DNA of 64,000 nt from Beroe forskalii (taxonomy: Eukaryota; Ctenophora; Nuda; Beroida; Beroidae), in contig WFMF01000616.1 of assembly GCA_011033025.1 (NCBI GenBank), forward strand, positions 1 through 64,000. Direction: 5' to 3'. Numbering within the stretch: the stretch's first letter is position 1; each line of letters opens with the position of its first letter. Positions 59,719-64,000 of the stretch are shown piece by piece. The position numbers and the translations under genes were made by a program. The notes beneath the pieces are model-generated. The model searched no databases. It worked only from the letters and a program-made list of their open reading frames with translations, and was not told the DNA's origin.

Positions 59719-62700
59719 TAGGCTATAGTGTCATAACGGGTTATAAATTTAAATACCTAAAATGAGATGGTACATATGGAGGTAAATTTGAAAGAGTGAA
59801 ATAAAACGGTAGTCAGGGTGTGGTCGCAACATGTTCAATCGCTTTATGGTCGAAATTGCCCTTGGAAATTGGAAAAGTTACTAAGACGAAAAAAAGTGGG
59901 CAAATTCAAACAACCTGACGTTTTATATTCACGTTACACGTAAAACCAATAATGCGTGGGTGAATCTGGCTCACATGTATTGCAAATTGCAAACAATTTT
60001 GGTCTCAACTGCATTAGCAGCCATCAGCTTTCATTTGCAAGCATCAGCCTATCGATCCATACATATTATGAAAGTGTTGCTTGAATCGATAAAATGGGCA
60101 ATTTGAATCTTGGCTGTCATAATATCACCTATCATAGAACAAAAACAATAATAAAAGCAAACTTCAAACAGAAACAGTTCATGATCACACGGGAAGATAC
60201 ACATTACACAACAGCTGTTGGACTGTTCAACACCAGAGAATGGACAAGGAAAAACTGCATAAAAATATTTTTTTAAAGTTTTTAAAAAACGAAAAAGAAA
60301 AACAAGCTACCCAAACCATATAAACAACAAATCGATGAAACATGAAATAAAAGTGAATATGTATCACTGACACCGTACCGTATACACAATGTCTATAACT
60401 CTCTAGTCTCACACAATCTCTTATATTCTACTGCTGCTACTGCTGCTTGTCTTTCTTTGCACGCGACCCTCACATCCACTTTCAAATCATTTTAAACATC
60501 TCCTCTTCTATCTCTTTCTCTCTTACATACACACATCATTACAACCATGTGGCATTATATATCAATATGTGTCCTGGTTTCATCATCCTAGAGAGTTTAA
60601 AAACCATGTCATATGGACCGGATTATCGTAATATCTTACGCCTATGTAAGCGCCGAATATCGGGCTCATTGTAAACCGTTTAATTAAGTAATTAGTCTGG
60701 AACATTCGACATTCAAATTGTATTCAACGTGCGGCCAAACGAGATTAAATTGGAGTCATAAGAAACACTTAAACAAAACGGTATTATGTGCTTGTCGTAT
60801 TCATACATAACAGATATTATTTGAGAGTGCCAAGTGGCATTCAATAAACACTTGTTCGTTTTGGCTGATATTATACGTGTTTGTAACAAAAGCGATGCAT
60901 TTGAACTGCAAAACGAAAACAATGCATTACGAAATGAACAGCAAATCAAACAAGTTTAATGGAAGTTTTGACAATGTAATGAATAACGCCATTGTTCTCG
61001 AGTGCTGCGCAATAAGTTGTCAGGATTAGCGACTGAATTTAGATCGACCGATCGGACTACAGTGATCCTTCAGCGATTAGTTTTAAAATGCAACTCGTGA
61101 TGACCCTCGCATTGGCATTCGGCTGTATGGCGACAAAACTGATAACAGGACTTTGAGATTAAATTTTATCTCTTCCTTGGAGGAAATTATGGCTATCATT
61201 TTTCAAATTTTTGCATGTACCAATTGCAGTTAATTCAATTACCGCTGCAATACGCAAAACAAAACGCTCATGAATAATTGAATATTATTATTTTGTATAA
61301 GATTTATGAATGTATATTATCGTTTAAAAATTGCCGAAACATATTCTGTAGATTTTAAACCCAATGTTTAATAAAAAATGAATTTTATGCAAACAAGCTA
61401 GACAGGTGTTGAAATTTAAAACTTCTTTAACTAATATACTGAAAAATGATTGATAAGTCAGAATTTTTCTTGCTACTTTCAAAGTGTGGTTATAATCATA
61501 TTAGGAAATTATAAAACATCAACTTTAATAGCCACGAACGAAAATCAGGCAGCTCATAATCATCAATTCACCAGTCTAAACAGTGATGATTTTGTCAGTC
61601 CCAATCGCCTATTTACTAGATTACAACTTCTGATACTATACCAATGATCGTAGGAGGTTTTCTTTGGCAAGCACGAAATGTCAGGTTAATTGGGAAAAAC
61701 TCCCTCGCGTGATGAATTGAGATCGATTGGTAACGGACAACACCCAACGGATCAGAAGTCATGCGTGTGAGAGCATTCAGTCAGATGATTCTATCAGTCA
61801 AATTGAGCTAATTCTGGAATATGGTATTTCGTCTAATTGAAAGTGATGGTATTGGTGCTGGGTAGCATGATGTGCAATTGATTAGGAAGTTTTTAATCGC
61901 CATTTTCATCCCATATAAAGCAGGAAGGAAAATAGTCAACATACCTTTATTGACACAGGCTTAACCATCCGATCCACCATAATATATTCCAATCATTGGA
62001 CAATGCAACCGTTCCTGAAATAACATTGTTTAGCACAAATAACAATGCCGTGGATGTGATTAACGGCTCTACACTCTACAGTCTACCTGAGTTTCAGAGC
62101 ACCATTTTGAAGACAAAACCCAAACCTTCAACTTCAGCTTCTTCATGAATCAGCATTGTTTTAAGTTTAAACCGTAACAGTTTCAACTGAACTAAGTATT
62201 TATGTCAAGGAAAATGTTAACAATGCAGACAATTTAAACTAGGTATTCTGAATAAAATAACCTGAACTCACGCTATTTACAACAAAACTTCATCAATAAA
62301 TCCCCAGCATTGTTTTCATAGTAAATCATTCAAGAAAAACTGATTGAGCAACCATAATCTGATCATTGTTCAAATGTTCAATGTGCCTTTGTTCAGAGAT
62401 AGGTGCATATTATGACAGTGAAAACAAAGTTTTCACTGTCACCCAGATACCGTTTTTTTCGGTCGATCTCGCCATGGCTCAAGAGCTCACTGCTGAACAC
62501 TTTGGGGATTCGGAATCAAACCTAGAAATGTTGTAACCCTAGGAATCCTTCAACTTCAGCTGTTCCAACATGAAGCTTTTACAGAAGTTCCTTACTGGAG
62601 CCGATGAGGGAACGAAATGTCCTGAAATAGTGATAGTACTTGATTTCGTGAAATTTCAGGAGCTGCATGCACCAGCTTTCAAGCAGCTGTGACTTGTGAT

Positions 62701-63013
62701 TGATCGTACTTTTTCTAACATCCTTATCCTGCGAGCGACGGGTACAGAGTAAAATAATCGATGGAAATTCGATTTCCTACGTACGGAAAGTTTCGTTCCG
62801 ACAATGAAAATTTCAAGAATTCCAGGCCAGGTAATCGAATTCACTGTCCCCTACAAGACCCTTCACAGGCATATAATAAGCCACTCAAGTTGAATAACGT
62901 TTTTCATAAGCAAACAGTACCTACCTTCAATATTCCAGTAAATGAAACAGTGATATGATTAAAAAACACGGAAAAAAGATTAATAATTAATTAAAGAACC
63001 GGCTTTCTCAAGA
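59719..63013. other. 3.3-kb spacer without recognised gene
   Basis: AT-rich. Short frames exist (for example a signal-like 22-codon frame starting ATG 61088, and a 40-codon frame at about 62570-62690), but none has a domain or splice support I would defend. It would also be the place for missing WDR48 exons, none of which I recognise. Confidence 0.45.
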
Positions 63014-63694
63014 TTACGAGACTATTGCAACCTCATCTTGAAACGTACGCCTAGCATTTGGAACGAAATGTCCTCCTGGGTGTTTCATTACAACCGGATC
63101 AACGAAGCTCGAAACCAGCTTTTCACTCATTTCTAACGGAAATGAATTTTATTCATATATTCCCCATGAGATTTTAGTAAAAAAACACTGCTGGGATTGA
63201 AATCTGTATAGATTGATATAAATTGATCAATTATCACAAAAAAGAAAGTTGGAGCGCATCTTCCTCGCATACCTAACGGAATGACATCATCCGTTTCTCC
63301 GAAAACGTGCAAACTCCGGACATTGTCAAAAGGTTGCGTGTAGTACCGATCGTGTTTCGTGATCCGTGACCTAAACCCGCAGAACAGCATTACAAAGGAT
63401 ACGGAGTTGAGAGCCGGTTCGCGTCGCTTCATGTCACACAGCATCGAGGCGAGGCATGCTCCCTGGCTGAATGCCAGAATCCCTGAAAATGCGACAGCGT
63501 CGTGCTATTTGGTCGAAGCACCGGGATCGTGTTGAAATTACCAATGATCTTGCGGAAAATCATTTTAAATGTGGAAATGATTCCTCTATTTACCTCCTAA
63601 TAATAAGATGTTACATGGTTATCTCAAAATTAAACGTTAAAAAACTTGACAAGAACAGCCCTTTCATATTAATTATCTTACCGTCGTATGGTCC
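63014..63694 (-). CDS. OVCA2: OVCA2/FSH1-type serine hydrolase, 3' part (5' end beyond or not found)
   Basis: Three minus-strand exons: a 13-base microexon 63694-63682 (GPYDG across the junction), 63482-63273 and 63132-63014 with stop; 113 codons, against about 227 in human. The joined reading gives GPYDGILAFSQGACLASML, with the nucleophile Ser in the G-x-S-x-G-like elbow (AFSQGA), then FVMLFCGFRSR, SLHVFGETDDVIP with the catalytic Asp, and MKHPGGHFVPNA with the catalytic His. These are the three active-site blocks of the family (alpha/beta hydrolases acting on ester or acyl substrates; OVCA2 is a long-chain alkyl-ester hydrolase). All phases agree. The first half, with the oxyanion-hole LCLHGYxQN motif, is not visible in the last 300 bases and must lie beyond the window. 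Confidence 0.85.
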
Positions 63695-64000
63695 CTGAAA
63701 TGAAGAAAGATTTAACTTGGCCAATAGAAGAAATAAACGTATCTTTGAACTTTCGTAGATGCAATATTTTCGACTTCATTGATCGAAGAGAAATCTACGG
63801 AGTTAAGGTATCGAATTTCCTCGAAAAATGCCCGTTACCAAGCTATGCATTGTATTTTGAAGTACAGTGCATGGCAGTGTAATAAAAATATGATGGCGTG
63901 CGTGCTCAGTGCGCGAACTAATTTGACGCGCGGCGCATTTAAAAAGTTTTTGTTACAACAAAAGTGCATGATACGCAGTGAAAAATTTGTCTTTTTTGGG

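Noticed and set aside
61088-61156. 22-codon signal-peptide-like frame starting ATG 61088
   Set aside because: Hydrophobic but isolated; no donor site in phase and no following exon recognised.

Overview
The window is nuclear DNA from an animal. Most genes are split by GT-AG introns of about 100 bases to 1.4 kb, the spacers are AT-rich, and there are recognisable metazoan proteins: Delta/Serrate-type (DSL) domain proteins, WDR48, metaxin-2, MRGBP, NSE2, importin alpha and sepiapterin reductase. An SRP (7SL) RNA gene and many degraded transposons are also present. The phylum cannot be fixed from the sequence. The divergence of the proteins and the odd DSL-only architecture make me lean to a non-bilaterian animal (ctenophore, sponge or cnidarian), but this is inference.

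Layout. 1-13 kb is a transposon graveyard. It holds a Penelope-like endonuclease fragment, a 100-bp tandem repeat, a LINE ORF1 split by a 3.74-kb inverted-repeat element with a TTA target-site duplication and DIRS-like reverse-transcriptase remnants inside, a second LINE ORF1 copy and several foldback elements. 13-20 kb is a minus-strand cluster of three paralogous two-exon DSL-repeat genes, one intact, one truncated and one frameshifted. 21-30.3 kb carries plus-strand genes: a C2H2 zinc-finger protein, NSE2 SUMO ligase, sepiapterin reductase (with a degenerate tRNA in its intron), an intronless TenA-like protein and a small Gln/Arg-rich protein. 30.3-37 kb is gene-free and repeat-rich: an 805-bp foldback element with a 9-bp target duplication, a 1.7-kb satellite and a large imperfect palindrome. 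37-46 kb has an importin-alpha-like gene, with an SRP RNA gene inside its last intron, followed closely by a TPR/Gln-rich protein gene. 48-56.6 kb has metaxin-2, MRGBP and the first part of WDR48, all on the plus strand. 57.9-59.7 kb is a minus-strand TTC22-like TPR gene, and 63-63.7 kb is the 3' part of a minus-strand OVCA2-like serine hydrolase.

The genes look like independent housekeeping loci rather than a pathway; only the DSL trio is a functional cluster. Three one-base frameshifts break otherwise well-conserved coding regions (DSL3, importin, TPR gene). They may be assembly indels, so I treat these genes as probably real.
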